Origin: Mediannikoviicoccus sp037890055
GTDB lineage: Bacteria; Bacillota; Clostridia; Tissierellales; Peptoniphilaceae
Strand: one strand, 5' to 3'
Length of the DNA: 64,000 nucleotides
Assembly: GCA_037890055.1 (NCBI GenBank)
Contig: JBBKBD010000004.1
Each line of letters opens with the position of its first letter. Within the stretch, counting starts at the first letter, position 1. Made by a program: the position numbers and the translations under genes. Below, piece after piece: positions 8,953 to 17,223 of the stretch. Under the pieces are notes generated by a model that did no database searches, was not told the DNA's origin, and saw only the letters and a list, made by a program, of their open reading frames with translations.

Positions 8953-8985
8953 AACACCTATGAGAAATTCATAGGTGTTTTATTT
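8953..8985 (+). terminator. Intrinsic terminator
   Basis: AACACCTATGA and TTCATAGGTGTT pair around a short loop and are followed by a T-rich tract (TTATTTT). Confidence 0.85.
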
Positions 8986-9075
8986 TAGCCATTTCCTTAA
9001 GTATATATGATATAATGATGAAAATGTCTTTGAAAAGACTTAAATAATAGGAAAACATTTTATACGGAGGACTAA

Positions 9076-10653
9076 ATGAAAAAACTAATTAAACAAACCA
9101 CAGCACTGACGCTGGCAGTTGTAATTGCAAGTTCCACAATTGGAACAAGCTTTGCAGAAGAAGCAAAGGAGACGAAAAAAGTTCCAACAGTAAAAGTAGA
9201 AAGACTTGCAGGAAAGAACAGATACGAAACATCAGTAAAGATTTCAAAAGAATACGCTACCCTTGGAGGTGAAGTCATAGTAGCATCAGGAGAAAACTAT
9301 GCAGATGCATTATCCGGCTCACCACTATCAGGAGAAATTGACGCGCCAATACTTTTAACATCAGCAAAAGAAACACCGGCAATTGTAAAAGCAGAAATAA
9401 ATAGAATTAACCCTGCAAAGACAATTGTCTTAGGAGGAACATCATCAGTATCAGACACACAACTAAGTGCATTACCAAATAGCCAAAGAGTGGCAGGAAA
9501 AGACAGAATAGAAACTTCAATAAAAGTAAACGAACTAAGAAAAGAAAATGTGACACTAGAAAAAGAATCAATCTACAACGCATTTAACTATCCAGATGCC
9601 CTATCAGCAGGCCCACTTGCAAGAGCAATGAAACTAGAACTAATACCAGTACAAAAAGCAAACTCTCCAAGCTATATCTTTGGAGGAACAAACACAGTTA
9701 AATATAGCGGAACAGTAGAAAAAAGATTTTCAGGAAGAGATAGATACGTAACATCCGTAGAAATAGCAAAGCAATTTGCAGAAGTAAACGGCGGAGTAAA
9801 AAAAGTAGTAATAGCATCAGGAGAAGACTACCCAGATGCATTATCATCATCAATCGTTTCAAAAGCAGAAAACGCACCAATACTTTTAGTTAGAAGCAAT
9901 ACACTTCCAGAAGAAGTAAGAAACTTTATGAAGGATAATAAGGTTGAAGAGGCTGTTGTTATTGGTGGAACATCTTCAGTTTCAAATGGTGTTGTTGAAG
10001 AACTAAAAAATGTTTATAAACCGAAAGCTCCTGCTCCAAAACCAATATCTAAGGATTTTAAATCTAAATTTAATAATGGTGAACAAGTATCCTTAGAAGC
10101 GATTGAAGCGGAGTTAATCAAACTTGTAAATAAACTTAGGGCGGACAATGGAGTTTCACCACTAGTTGTTTCTGAATTAAATAGAAAAGAGACAATGTTG
10201 CGTGCATCTGAAATGGCAGAGTATGGAAATATTGCCGTAAATGGAATTCCACATGTAAGACCTAATGGAACTTTCTTCTTCACTGCCTTTGAAGAGGGAC
10301 TGGGCACTGGAGAAAATATAATTTACTTCATTACGAATTATAGAAATGGAAAACTTTATGCCGCAGCAAACTCTAGAGATTTTAATAATCCAGCCAATGT
10401 TGCAAAGTCATTTTTTGAACTGTGGTCTAACTCACCAGGCCATAGGGCAAATATGTTAAATCCTGAATTTAAAACAATGAATCTTGGCGTTCAAATAAAT
10501 GAAAGTGGAAAGGGAGTTGAACCTGTTTATCCAAAGGCAAAGGGAAGCTACACCATGATAGGAGTTCAAATATTTAGTTCATATACAGATGATGAGATAA
10601 TTGAACTTAGAAAAAATGGGCCAATTGAAATTGGTGAAATTTATTTTGAATAA
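9076..10653 (+). CDS. Secreted CWB2-repeat cell-wall protein with C-terminal CAP/SCP domain
   Basis: A 525-residue exported protein. An N-terminal signal peptide (KKLIKQTTALTLAVVIASST, cut near SFAEE) is followed by three CWB2 cell-wall-binding repeats at about residues 40-130, 132-215 and 218-315 (RLAGKNRYET, RVAGKDRIET and RFSGRDRYVT each start one; IASGE.YPDAL and VIGGTSSVS recur). These repeats anchor proteins to the wall polymer beneath the S-layer in Clostridia. Residues about 350-520 form a CAP domain (LVNKLRADNG; GENIIYF; SPGHRANMLNPEF). Ribosome site CGGAGGA lies at 9064-9070 and a TATAAT box at about 9010. The role at the surface is unknown. Confidence 0.93.
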   Translation: MKKLIKQTTALTLAVVIASSTIGTSFAEEAKETKKVPTVKVERLAGKNRYETSVKISKEYATLGGEVIVASGENYADALSGSPLSGEIDAPILLTSAKETPAIVKAEINRINPAKTIVLGGTSSVSDTQLSALPNSQRVAGKDRIETSIKVNELRKENVTLEKESIYNAFNYPDALSAGPLARAMKLELIPVQKANSPSYIFGGTNTVKYSGTVEKRFSGRDRYVTSVEIAKQFAEVNGGVKKVVIASGEDYPDALSSSIVSKAENAPILLVRSNTLPEEVRNFMKDNKVEEAVVIGGTSSVSNGVVEELKNVYKPKAPAPKPISKDFKSKFNNGEQVSLEAIEAELIKLVNKLRADNGVSPLVVSELNRKETMLRASEMAEYGNIAVNGIPHVRPNGTFFFTAFEEGLGTGENIIYFITNYRNGKLYAAANSRDFNNPANVAKSFFELWSNSPGHRANMLNPEFKTMNLGVQINESGKGVEPVYPKAKGSYTMIGVQIFSSYTDDEIIELRKNGPIEIGEIYFE

Positions 10654-10659
10654 AACAAG

Positions 10660-10698
10660 AGGTAGTGTATCAATGGATATGCTACCTTTTATTTTTTT
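10660..10698 (+). terminator. Intrinsic terminator after the CWB2-CAP gene
   Basis: AGGTAGTGTATC pairs with GATATGCTACCT (with G-U pairs) over a four-base loop, followed by TTTTATTTTTTT. Confidence 0.88.
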
Positions 10699-10815
10699 AA
10701 AAAGATTAAAAACGAAATTTAATTTTAATTAATCAGTCACAACCAAGTTCACTTAACCCTTGAAATATCGTCGCTTTGCTGATATGATTAGTAATAATAC
10801 CAACAGGAGGAAAGT

Positions 10816-12090
10816 ATGGTTTCTTATAAGGATTTTGAAAAAGTTTTGCTTGATGAATTACAGCAGGCACTTGGTTGCACCGAACCTATTGCCATCGCTC
10901 TTTGTGCCGCTAAGATAGGAGATTATTTAACTGCAAAGCCTAAAGACATAGAGGTGTACTGTTCAAAAAATATTATTAAAAACGCTTGGTCGGTATTGGT
11001 ACCAAACTCTCAAGGTATGAAGGGCATATTGACTGCAGTGTCCCTGGGAATTATTGGAGGGAATTCTTCAAAGAGTTTAAGAGTGCTTGAAGACATTAAC
11101 GACGAAGATATTAAAAAAGCAAAGGAGCTAATTGAAAACAAAATTATAAAGACACATGTGGCAGAAGTTCCAAACATGTTATACATAAAAATAGATGCAG
11201 AAACTACAAATGAAAAAGTAACTGTGGTTATAGAAGACAGCCACGACAACTTTACATTTATTAAGATTAATGATGAAGTTATATTTGAAAAGGACAATGA
11301 TAACAACATTAAAGAAGGTCAAGACAGATCATTTTTATCTGTAAGTAGCATTATAGATTTTGCGGACAATGTTAACCTAGAAGATATTCCAGAATTAATC
11401 GAAAGGCTGGACCTTCAAATTAAATCCAATATGGAGATTGCAAAGCGTGGACTTAGTGAAGACTATGGCGCAAAGATTGGTCAAATTATAAAAAAGACTT
11501 CAAAGGGAAGTATTGAAGACGAGATAAAGGCTATGGCTTGCTCTGCATCCGACGCCAGGATGGGTGGATGTTCCCTACCTGTGGTTATAAACTCTGGTTC
11601 AGGCAACCAAGGCATAACTACATCTGTACCTGTAATAGTGTTTTGCGAAAAGGAAAATATTTCAAAGGAAAGACTTTACCGTGCATTAATGGTTTCAAAT
11701 CTAATTGCCATCTATCAAAAGTATTACATTGGAAAGCTGTCTGCATTTTGTGGTGCAGTGTCTGCTGGTTCTGCCGCTGCATGTGGCATAGGGTATTTAA
11801 TTGGCCTTGAGGAAGAAAAAATAGAATCCATTCTTACTAACGCCCTTGCAACTTCTGGGGGAATTGTATGTGACGGTGCCAAGGCCTCATGTGCATCAAA
11901 GATTGCAGTGGCACTGGACAATGGTCTACTTGCCCTTGAAATGGCAAAGAGGGGTATCCAGTTTGAGCATATGGATGGAATTGTTGGAAGCTGTTGCGAC
12001 ACCACTGTGAAAAATATTGGCAAGATGGCCAGGGAAGGCATGAAGGACACTGACGACAAAATACTTGAGATAATGCTTGAGCAAAATTAA
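10816..12090 (+). CDS. cyuA: L-cysteine desulfidase / UPF0597 (YhaM-CyuA) family protein
   Basis: A 424-residue cytoplasmic enzyme of the serine-dehydratase-alpha-like family. The N-terminus has the family motif LGCTEPIAIAL. Conserved cysteines in MACSASDARMGGCSLP, GGIVCDGAKASCASK and GSCCDTTVKNIG are the likely ligands of the iron-sulfur cluster. The bacterial relative YhaM/CyuA breaks L-cysteine down to pyruvate, ammonia and sulfide, which suits an amino-acid-fermenting anaerobe. AGGAGG at 10805-10810 precedes the ATG. A GntR regulator follows. Substrate assignment is by family only. Confidence 0.85.
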   Translation: MVSYKDFEKVLLDELQQALGCTEPIAIALCAAKIGDYLTAKPKDIEVYCSKNIIKNAWSVLVPNSQGMKGILTAVSLGIIGGNSSKSLRVLEDINDEDIKKAKELIENKIIKTHVAEVPNMLYIKIDAETTNEKVTVVIEDSHDNFTFIKINDEVIFEKDNDNNIKEGQDRSFLSVSSIIDFADNVNLEDIPELIERLDLQIKSNMEIAKRGLSEDYGAKIGQIIKKTSKGSIEDEIKAMACSASDARMGGCSLPVVINSGSGNQGITTSVPVIVFCEKENISKERLYRALMVSNLIAIYQKYYIGKLSAFCGAVSAGSAAACGIGYLIGLEEEKIESILTNALATSGGIVCDGAKASCASKIAVALDNGLLALEMAKRGIQFEHMDGIVGSCCDTTVKNIGKMAREGMKDTDDKILEIMLEQN

Positions 12091-12102
12091 TTAAATTTTT
12101 TT

Positions 12103-12133
12103 AGGATTTGGTATATAATAGTTATCAAATCCT
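12103..12133 (+). promoter_or_regulatory. Promoter with inverted repeat flanking the -10 box, upstream of the GntR gene
   Basis: TATAAT at 12114-12119 sits between perfect 8-bp inverted arms AGGATTTG (12103-12110) and CAAATCCT (12126-12133). No good -35 box is seen. The arms could be an autoregulatory operator for the adjacent GntR protein, or fold as a hairpin in RNA from upstream. Confidence 0.5.
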
Positions 12134-12158
12134 ATTTTATAAAGCAAAGGAAAGAAAG

Positions 12159-12779
12159 ATGACATTAAGGGAAAAAGTATATAACTCCATAAAACTAGAT
12201 ATTGTTTCGGGAAAGTACAATCAGAATGATATTTTAAATGAAAAAAATTTGATGCTGAAGTACAATATAAGTAAGGCTCCCGTTAGAGATGCCCTTATTG
12301 AACTTTGCAATGAAGGTGTGCTCAGAAGCATACCCAGGCTTGGCTATGTAATGGTAAACTATTCTAAAGAGTACTTGGACGGAATTTTAAAATTCAGAGA
12401 ATTTTTAGAGCCCACATACCTCAATGAGTACTGGGATAGAATTACCGACGATGATATTTTAAAACTTGAAAGCTTACATATGGAGCATTTAGAAAAAGCT
12501 TCCAGGGAGGATCCGGTTTCCTATTGGAACACCAATATGGATTTTCACTTGACTCTCGCTTCTTTTTATCATGATGAATACTTCTATGAGATATTGGAAA
12601 ATGCATTTCAAAAACAAATGCTAGTTTTCTCTCAGTATTATTGGAACAGTTGGAAGAGGGAAGTCTTTGACATCTATAGCCATCATCACAGTGAATTTCT
12701 AAGTTATCTAAAAAACAGGGACAGGAAGAAGGCGGTTTTAGAACTTCGAAGAGATATTGAATATTTCATGAAGGGATAA
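12159..12779 (+). CDS. GntR-family transcriptional regulator (FadR/FCD type)
   Basis: A 206-residue regulator counted from the ATG at 12159. Residues 1-66 form the GntR winged helix (REKVYNSIKLDIVSGKY; APVRDALIELCNEGVL; GYVMV). The remainder is an all-helical ligand-binding FCD-type domain (FREFLEPTYLNEYW; HHHSEFLSYL; HxxxH metal-site-like residues). I prefer 12159 because it has an AAAGGA site and begins exactly with the canonical GntR N-terminus; an in-frame upstream GTG/ATG at 12108 lies inside the promoter region. Ligand and targets are unknown; candidates are its own promoter and the neighbouring cysteine desulfidase gene. Confidence 0.85.
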   Translation: MTLREKVYNSIKLDIVSGKYNQNDILNEKNLMLKYNISKAPVRDALIELCNEGVLRSIPRLGYVMVNYSKEYLDGILKFREFLEPTYLNEYWDRITDDDILKLESLHMEHLEKASREDPVSYWNTNMDFHLTLASFYHDEYFYEILENAFQKQMLVFSQYYWNSWKREVFDIYSHHHSEFLSYLKNRDRKKAVLELRRDIEYFMKG

Positions 12780-12789
12780 CCGCAGGTTG

Positions 12790-12818
12790 TTGACAAAGAA
12801 AAGAAAAGTTGTTAAAGT
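12790..12818 (+). promoter_or_regulatory. Predicted promoter of guaB
   Basis: TTGACA at 12790-12795 and TAAAGT at 12813-12818 with a 17-base spacer, about 37 bases before the guaB ATG. Confidence 0.65.
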
Positions 12819-12854
12819 ACTATTAAAAAATTACAAGATTATAGGAGGCGCATT

Positions 12855-14315
12855 ATGAAATTTGTAGGAGAGGGCTTAACATTTGATGACGTATTACTAG
12901 TACCAAGAGAGTCACATGTTCTTCCCCACGAAACAGAATTGAAAACTAATTTGACTAAGAAGATTACACTAAATATTCCACTAATGAGTGCGGGTATGGA
13001 CACTGTAACCGAGTCTAGAATGGCAATTGCCATGGCAAGACAAGGTGGTATTGGTATTATTCATAAGAATATGACCATCGAAGAGCAAGCTAAACAAGTT
13101 GATAGAGTTAAGAGATCTGAACATGGAATTATAACAGACCCATTTTATCTATCTCCTACAAATAGCGTTAAAGAGGCCCTTGATGTAATGGCGAACTACA
13201 GAATCTCAGGAGTTCCAATTGTAGATGGAGATATGACACTTGCTGGTATCTTAACCAACAGAGACGTTAGATTTGAAGAAGACCTAGATCAAGAAATCAA
13301 AAACGTAATGACTCCAAGAGAAAAACTTATTACTGGTAAGGAACACATTTCAATGGATGATGCACTTGAAAAGATGAAAGGTGCAAGAATTGAAAAGCTT
13401 CCTATAGTTAATGATGAGTTTAAATTAACAGGACTTATTACAATTAAAGACATTGAAAAATCTATCCAGTATCCAAACTCTGCAAGGGATTCAAATGGAA
13501 GACTACTTGTTGGTGCAGCAGTTGGTATTACAGCAGACATGATGGACAGAGTAAGTGCATTAGTTAATGCAAAGGTAGACGTTATTACAATAGACACAGC
13601 CCATGGTCACTCTGCAGGAGTTTTAAAAGCGGTTAAGAAAATTAAAGAAGCTTATCCTGAAATTCAAGTTATTGCAGGTAATGTTGCAACATACGAAGCA
13701 ACAAAGGCTCTAATCGAAGCTGGCGCAGACTGTGTAAAGATTGGTATAGGACCTGGATCCATCTGTACAACAAGAGTTGTAACAGGTATTGGTGTACCAC
13801 AAATCACAGCTATTATGGAAGCTGCTAAGGCTGCAGTAGAATATGACGTGCCAATTATAGCAGACGGTGGTATTAAGTACTCAGGAGATATTATAAAGGC
13901 AATTGCAGCAGGTGCCGACGTTATCATGGCCGGTTCACTATTTGCAGGAACTTCAGAAGCTCCTGGTGAAGAAGTGCTTTACGAAGGAAGAAGATACAAA
14001 GAGTATAGAGGAATGGGTTCCATCGGTGCAATGAAATCTGGTTCAGAAGACAGATACTTCCAAACAGGTACAAAGAAATTTGTTCCAGAGGGAGTTGAAG
14101 GTAGAGTTCCATTCAAAGGCCAAGTGGAAGATGTAGTTTACCAAATGATTGGTGGACTAAGAGCAGGTATGGGTTACATTGGAGCTAAGGACATTCCAGC
14201 AGTTAAAGAGAGAGCTCATTTCGTAAAAATAAGTTCAGCTTCATTAATCGAAAACCATCCACATGATATCTCAATAACAAAAGAGTCACCAAACTACTCA
14301 ATCTTTTTAAAATAA
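12855..14315 (+). CDS. guaB: IMP dehydrogenase
   Basis: A 486-residue enzyme that oxidises IMP to XMP with NAD+, the committed step to GMP. The TIM-barrel catalytic core is interrupted by two CBS domains at about residues 95-205 (ISGVPIVDGDMTLAGILTNRD; KLPIVNDEFKLTGLITIKD). The active-site loop GIGPGSICTTRVVTG carries the catalytic Cys near residue 303, and the flap has YRGMGSIGAM. AGGAGG at 12843-12848 precedes the ATG, and a terminator follows. The gene stands alone just upstream of the de novo purine cluster. Confidence 0.97.
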   Translation: MKFVGEGLTFDDVLLVPRESHVLPHETELKTNLTKKITLNIPLMSAGMDTVTESRMAIAMARQGGIGIIHKNMTIEEQAKQVDRVKRSEHGIITDPFYLSPTNSVKEALDVMANYRISGVPIVDGDMTLAGILTNRDVRFEEDLDQEIKNVMTPREKLITGKEHISMDDALEKMKGARIEKLPIVNDEFKLTGLITIKDIEKSIQYPNSARDSNGRLLVGAAVGITADMMDRVSALVNAKVDVITIDTAHGHSAGVLKAVKKIKEAYPEIQVIAGNVATYEATKALIEAGADCVKIGIGPGSICTTRVVTGIGVPQITAIMEAAKAAVEYDVPIIADGGIKYSGDIIKAIAAGADVIMAGSLFAGTSEAPGEEVLYEGRRYKEYRGMGSIGAMKSGSEDRYFQTGTKKFVPEGVEGRVPFKGQVEDVVYQMIGGLRAGMGYIGAKDIPAVKERAHFVKISSASLIENHPHDISITKESPNYSIFLK

Positions 14316-14324
14316 TTATTAAGC

Positions 14325-14352
14325 CCAAGGTAATCCTTGGGTTTTCTTTTTA
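14325..14352 (+). terminator. Intrinsic terminator after guaB
   Basis: CCCAAGG (14325-14331) and CCTTGGG (14336-14342) form a 7-bp stem with loop TAAT, followed by TTTTCTTTTT. Confidence 0.9.
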
Positions 14353-14398
14353 GCTAATTAAAGCCTTATAAAAGGATTGTTAAAAGCAAAAAAATCCT

Positions 14399-14427
14399 TG
14401 ACGACTACAATTAAACTTGATACTATG
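14399..14427 (+). promoter_or_regulatory. Promoter of the purine operon
   Basis: TTGACG at 14399-14404 and TACTAT at 14422-14427 are separated by 17 bases, just upstream of the first riboswitch. Confidence 0.75.
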
Positions 14428-14439
14428 TATCCGTAACGA

Positions 14440-14600
14440 GTTCATGAAATTTCTTAATTTTGTGAGCGAAAGTGTACCTAGGGATCCGGGCAATTTGCAC
14501 AGGACCAAGCGGTACGATACCCATACATAGGGTACACACCTGAGGGAAAAAAGCCCAGAGGGGTAGGTTTCGCTTAACCTACCCTTCTGGGCTCGTTTTA
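14440..14600 (+). promoter_or_regulatory. ykkC-family riboswitch, probably PRPP class, upstream of purC
   Basis: The leader holds the ykkC-type core GTACCTAGGGATCCGG (14474-14489) and AGGACCAAGCGGTAC (14501-14515). GTGTACC (14472-14478) can pair with GGTACAC (14531-14537). Downstream GCCCAGAGGGGTAGGTT pairs with AACCTACCCTTCTGGGC to make a strong terminator at 14553-14599, ending in a T-rich tract, 25 bases before purC. Sub-classes of this RNA sense guanidine, ppGpp or PRPP. The purine gene context points to PRPP, the substrate of PurF, acting as an ON signal. The guanidine-I ACGGCGGGA repeats are not seen. Confidence 0.82.
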
Positions 14601-14624
14601 TTTTCAAGGAGAAAGGTGATAAAA

Positions 14625-15311
14625 ATGGCAAACATTAGACAAGGAAAGACAAAAGATTTTGTACAAGAAGAAGGAAGATGCTACTTTAAATTCAAAGACA
14701 CCATGACAGGAACAGCAGATGGATCTTTTGACACTGGTGGTAACATGGTTGCAGGTTCTAAAGAGGGAGCTGGACTTGAAAGTTTAAAAGTATCAAAATA
14801 CTTCTTTGAAATCTTAAAGGAAAAGGGAGTTAAAACTCACTACATCTCTGCAAACCTAGATGAAAGAACAATGGATATCAAAAAGGGAAAACTATTTGGT
14901 GATGGACTTGAAGTTATAACTAGATTTGTAGCGGTTGGTTCTTTTATCAGAAGATATGGTAAGTACGCCAAAGAAGGACAAAAACTTGACGCCTATACTG
15001 AAATCACTTTAAAAGACGATGAAAGAGAAGATCCTCTAATCACAAAAGATGCACTTGTTATGCTAAACATTTTAACAGCTGAACAATATGAAGAAATCGT
15101 AGCGCTAAATGTAAAAATTTCAAACATAATTAAAGATGAATTGAAGAAACATGGACTAGACCTATACGATATTAAATTTGAATATGGTATGGTTGATGGT
15201 ACAGATGAAATTGTATTGATAGATGAAGTTTCCGGTGGAAATATGAGAGCTTACAAAGGCGACACATATATTGAACCACTTGAACTTTCAAAATATTTAG
15301 ACATTAAATAA
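14625..15311 (+). CDS. purC: Phosphoribosylaminoimidazole-succinocarboxamide synthase
   Basis: A 228-residue SAICAR synthetase that joins CAIR and aspartate using ATP. The sequence begins with the usual GKTKDF nucleotide loop and contains GGNMVAGSKEGAGLE, VVAGSFIRR-like VAVGSFIRRYGK and the C-terminal DEVSGGNMRAYKGD region with the aspartate/metal residues. I use the ATG at 14625, which follows a strong AAAGGTGAT ribosome site at 14612-14620; the GTG nine bases upstream is inside that site. It lies between two riboswitches and starts the pur operon. Confidence 0.95.
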   Translation: MANIRQGKTKDFVQEEGRCYFKFKDTMTGTADGSFDTGGNMVAGSKEGAGLESLKVSKYFFEILKEKGVKTHYISANLDERTMDIKKGKLFGDGLEVITRFVAVGSFIRRYGKYAKEGQKLDAYTEITLKDDEREDPLITKDALVMLNILTAEQYEEIVALNVKISNIIKDELKKHGLDLYDIKFEYGMVDGTDEIVLIDEVSGGNMRAYKGDTYIEPLELSKYLDIK

Positions 15312-15431
15312 GAAAGAGTACCTAGGGATCCGGGCTACGCACAGGACCGAGCGGTACAAGGCCTTCGGGCTGACACCGAAAGGACAAAAGCCTGGACGGG
15401 GAGGTTTCGACCTTCCTGTTTGGGCTTTTTT
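15312..15431 (+). promoter_or_regulatory. Second ykkC-family (PRPP-type) riboswitch, between purC and purE
   Basis: The same core as before purC recurs: GAGTACCTAGGGATCCGGG at 15317-15335, then AGGACCGAGCGGTAC at 15343-15357. It is followed by a terminator whose arms AGCCTGGACGGGGAGGT and ACCTTCCTGTTTGGGCT (about 15389-15426) end in TTTTTTA. It begins right at the purC stop with no visible promoter, so it acts as an internal gate for purE-purH on transcripts that come through purC. The sub-class is inferred from context. Confidence 0.82.
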
Positions 15432-15459
15432 ATTTGAAATATGAAAAATAGGAGGAAAG

Positions 15460-15936
15460 ATGAAAGTTACTTTAATAATGGGTTCGCTATCTGACAAGGA
15501 AATTGCAGATAAGGTTGTAAAAACATTAAAAGAGTTTGAAATAGATTATGAAGTTAGAGTTATCTCAGCTCATAGAGCCTTGGGAGAACTAGTTAGATAT
15601 ATGGACGAAACAAAGGAAGAAACTGGCGTGTACATTGGTATTGCAGGTATGGCTGCCCACCTTGCAGGGGTTATGGCAGGTTCAACCACAAGACCTGTAA
15701 TAGGAGTTCCAGCAAAGTCAACAGCCCTTGAAGGCCTTGACGCACTTCTATCAACTGTTCAAATGCCAAAGGGAGTTCCAGTGGCGACAGTTGCAATAAA
15801 TGGTGGACAAAATGCGGCGGTACTTGCTGCAAGAATACTAAGTCTTTCCGATGAAAAGCTTGCAAAGAAATTACAAGACTACAGGGAAGACATGGAACAA
15901 AAAATACTAGATAGCAAATACACATTCGAGGGTTAA
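15460..15936 (+). CDS. purE: 5-(carboxyamino)imidazole ribonucleotide mutase PurE
   Basis: A 158-residue PurE. The phosphate/ligand-binding segments are MGSLSDKEIA at the N-terminus, VISAHRALGEL near residue 36, IAGMAAHLAGVMAG near residue 63 and VQMPKGVPVATVAINGGQNAA near residue 105. The SAHR and LLSTVQMP motifs look like class I, which takes N5-CAIR made by PurK. No purK is present in the window, so it must lie elsewhere, or this enzyme uses AIR and CO2 directly. GGAGG precedes the ATG, and the gene opens the purE-F-M-N-H stretch. Confidence 0.93.
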   Translation: MKVTLIMGSLSDKEIADKVVKTLKEFEIDYEVRVISAHRALGELVRYMDETKEETGVYIGIAGMAAHLAGVMAGSTTRPVIGVPAKSTALEGLDALLSTVQMPKGVPVATVAINGGQNAAVLAARILSLSDEKLAKKLQDYREDMEQKILDSKYTFEG

Positions 15937-15937
15937 T

Positions 15938-17215
15938 ATGTCAGGATTAATTGGAGTATACAGCAGAGACGGGGAACTAAATGTATTTCCTCATTTATAT
16001 TATGGATTACACGCCCTACAACATAGGGGCCAAGCGGAGATGGGAATAAGTCTTTTCAAAGATAAAAAGATAAATGAGATAAAGGGCAAAGGACTTATCT
16101 CCGACAACATTACAGATGAAAATATATCAAGCATAAGTGGAGACAAGGGCCTTGCCCATTGCAAATATGCTTTTAAAGATGACGATGTAAATTCAAAGAC
16201 AATGCCACTCATCTACGACATCGACGGCGAAGCTATGATTATAATTGATGGCAAGATAATCAACGAAGACTTCGAGATGAGAGAGCTTGTTATGAAATTA
16301 AAAAATAGAGAAAAGGGACTTTCAAAATACATTTCAAACCTAGAGGGAGCCTACTCAGTTATATATATGGACAATGAAAAGATGATTGCCTTTAGAGATG
16401 TGTATGGAATAAAACCACTTTCCATTGGAAGCACCGAAGATTTTATTGTTGTGGCATCAGAAACCTGTGCCATTGACACCATCAACGCACAAAATGTTCA
16501 CCCACTAAGACCGGGAGAAATCTACATCGTAGATCAATACGGTGAGTCATCCCACTTTGCCAAGGAAAAAGACCATGCACTATGTCTTTTTGAACTTGTT
16601 TATATCGCAAGAGAGGACTCATACATCGACGAGCTTTCAGTTTATAAGGCAAGATACAATATGGGAGCAACCCTTGCAAAGGAAAATCCAGTTGACGCGG
16701 ACATAGTAATTGGCGCACCGGACTCTGGTATGATTGCAGCCCTTGGGTATTCAAAAGAGTCGGGTATACCATATCAAAAGGGAATCGTAAGAAATAGATA
16801 CATCGGAAGAACTTTTATAAATCCTTCCGCAGATATGAGAAACTTTTCCGTTCATCTAAAACTTTCTGCAATTAAACAAAACATCCGTGGAAAGAATGTC
16901 ATTTTGGTTGACGACTCCATCGTCAGGGGAACAACCATAAAGAGAACTGTGGACATTCTTAAAAAGGCAGGAGCAAAGTCAATTCACATTAGAATTTCGT
17001 CACCACCGGTAATTGAAAATGAAAACCTAAGTATCGACATTCCCGACAAGAGAGACCTTATTGCTGCCAACAATACCATTGAAGAGATGGAAGAGATGTT
17101 AGGATGTGACTCATTAAGATTTTTGTCAATTGAAGGCATTAGAGAAGCCTGTGGAAATAGAAACTTTTATGAAAAATATTTTGGCGGGTATAACCCCCTT
17201 GAACAAAATAAATAG
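15938..17215 (+). CDS. purF: Amidophosphoribosyltransferase PurF with degenerate glutaminase domain
   Basis: A 425-residue PurF, shorter than the usual 460-505. The phosphoribosyltransferase half is intact: FELVYIAREDS near residue 213, IGAPDSGMIAALGYS, and the PRPP loop VILVDDSIVRGTT near residue 325. The N-terminal Ntn half keeps LHALQHRGQ, GAYS and FRDVYGIKPLSIG, but the nucleophile Cys of CGV/IxGI is a Ser (MSGLIGVY). HVRYSTTG has become HCKYAF, NGNLTN has become IDGKIIN, and no SDTE-like motif is seen. The C-terminal CxxC of the iron-sulfur type is also missing. Glutamine use is therefore doubtful, and the enzyme may take free ammonia. It starts one base after purE. Confidence 0.92.
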   Translation: MSGLIGVYSRDGELNVFPHLYYGLHALQHRGQAEMGISLFKDKKINEIKGKGLISDNITDENISSISGDKGLAHCKYAFKDDDVNSKTMPLIYDIDGEAMIIIDGKIINEDFEMRELVMKLKNREKGLSKYISNLEGAYSVIYMDNEKMIAFRDVYGIKPLSIGSTEDFIVVASETCAIDTINAQNVHPLRPGEIYIVDQYGESSHFAKEKDHALCLFELVYIAREDSYIDELSVYKARYNMGATLAKENPVDADIVIGAPDSGMIAALGYSKESGIPYQKGIVRNRYIGRTFINPSADMRNFSVHLKLSAIKQNIRGKNVILVDDSIVRGTTIKRTVDILKKAGAKSIHIRISSPPVIENENLSIDIPDKRDLIAANNTIEEMEEMLGCDSLRFLSIEGIREACGNRNFYEKYFGGYNPLEQNK

Positions 17216-17223
17216 GAGGAAAT

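Noticed and set aside
14430..14470. Guanine riboswitch in tandem with the PRPP-type switch
   Set aside because: The conserved purine aptamer loops were not found in this stretch.
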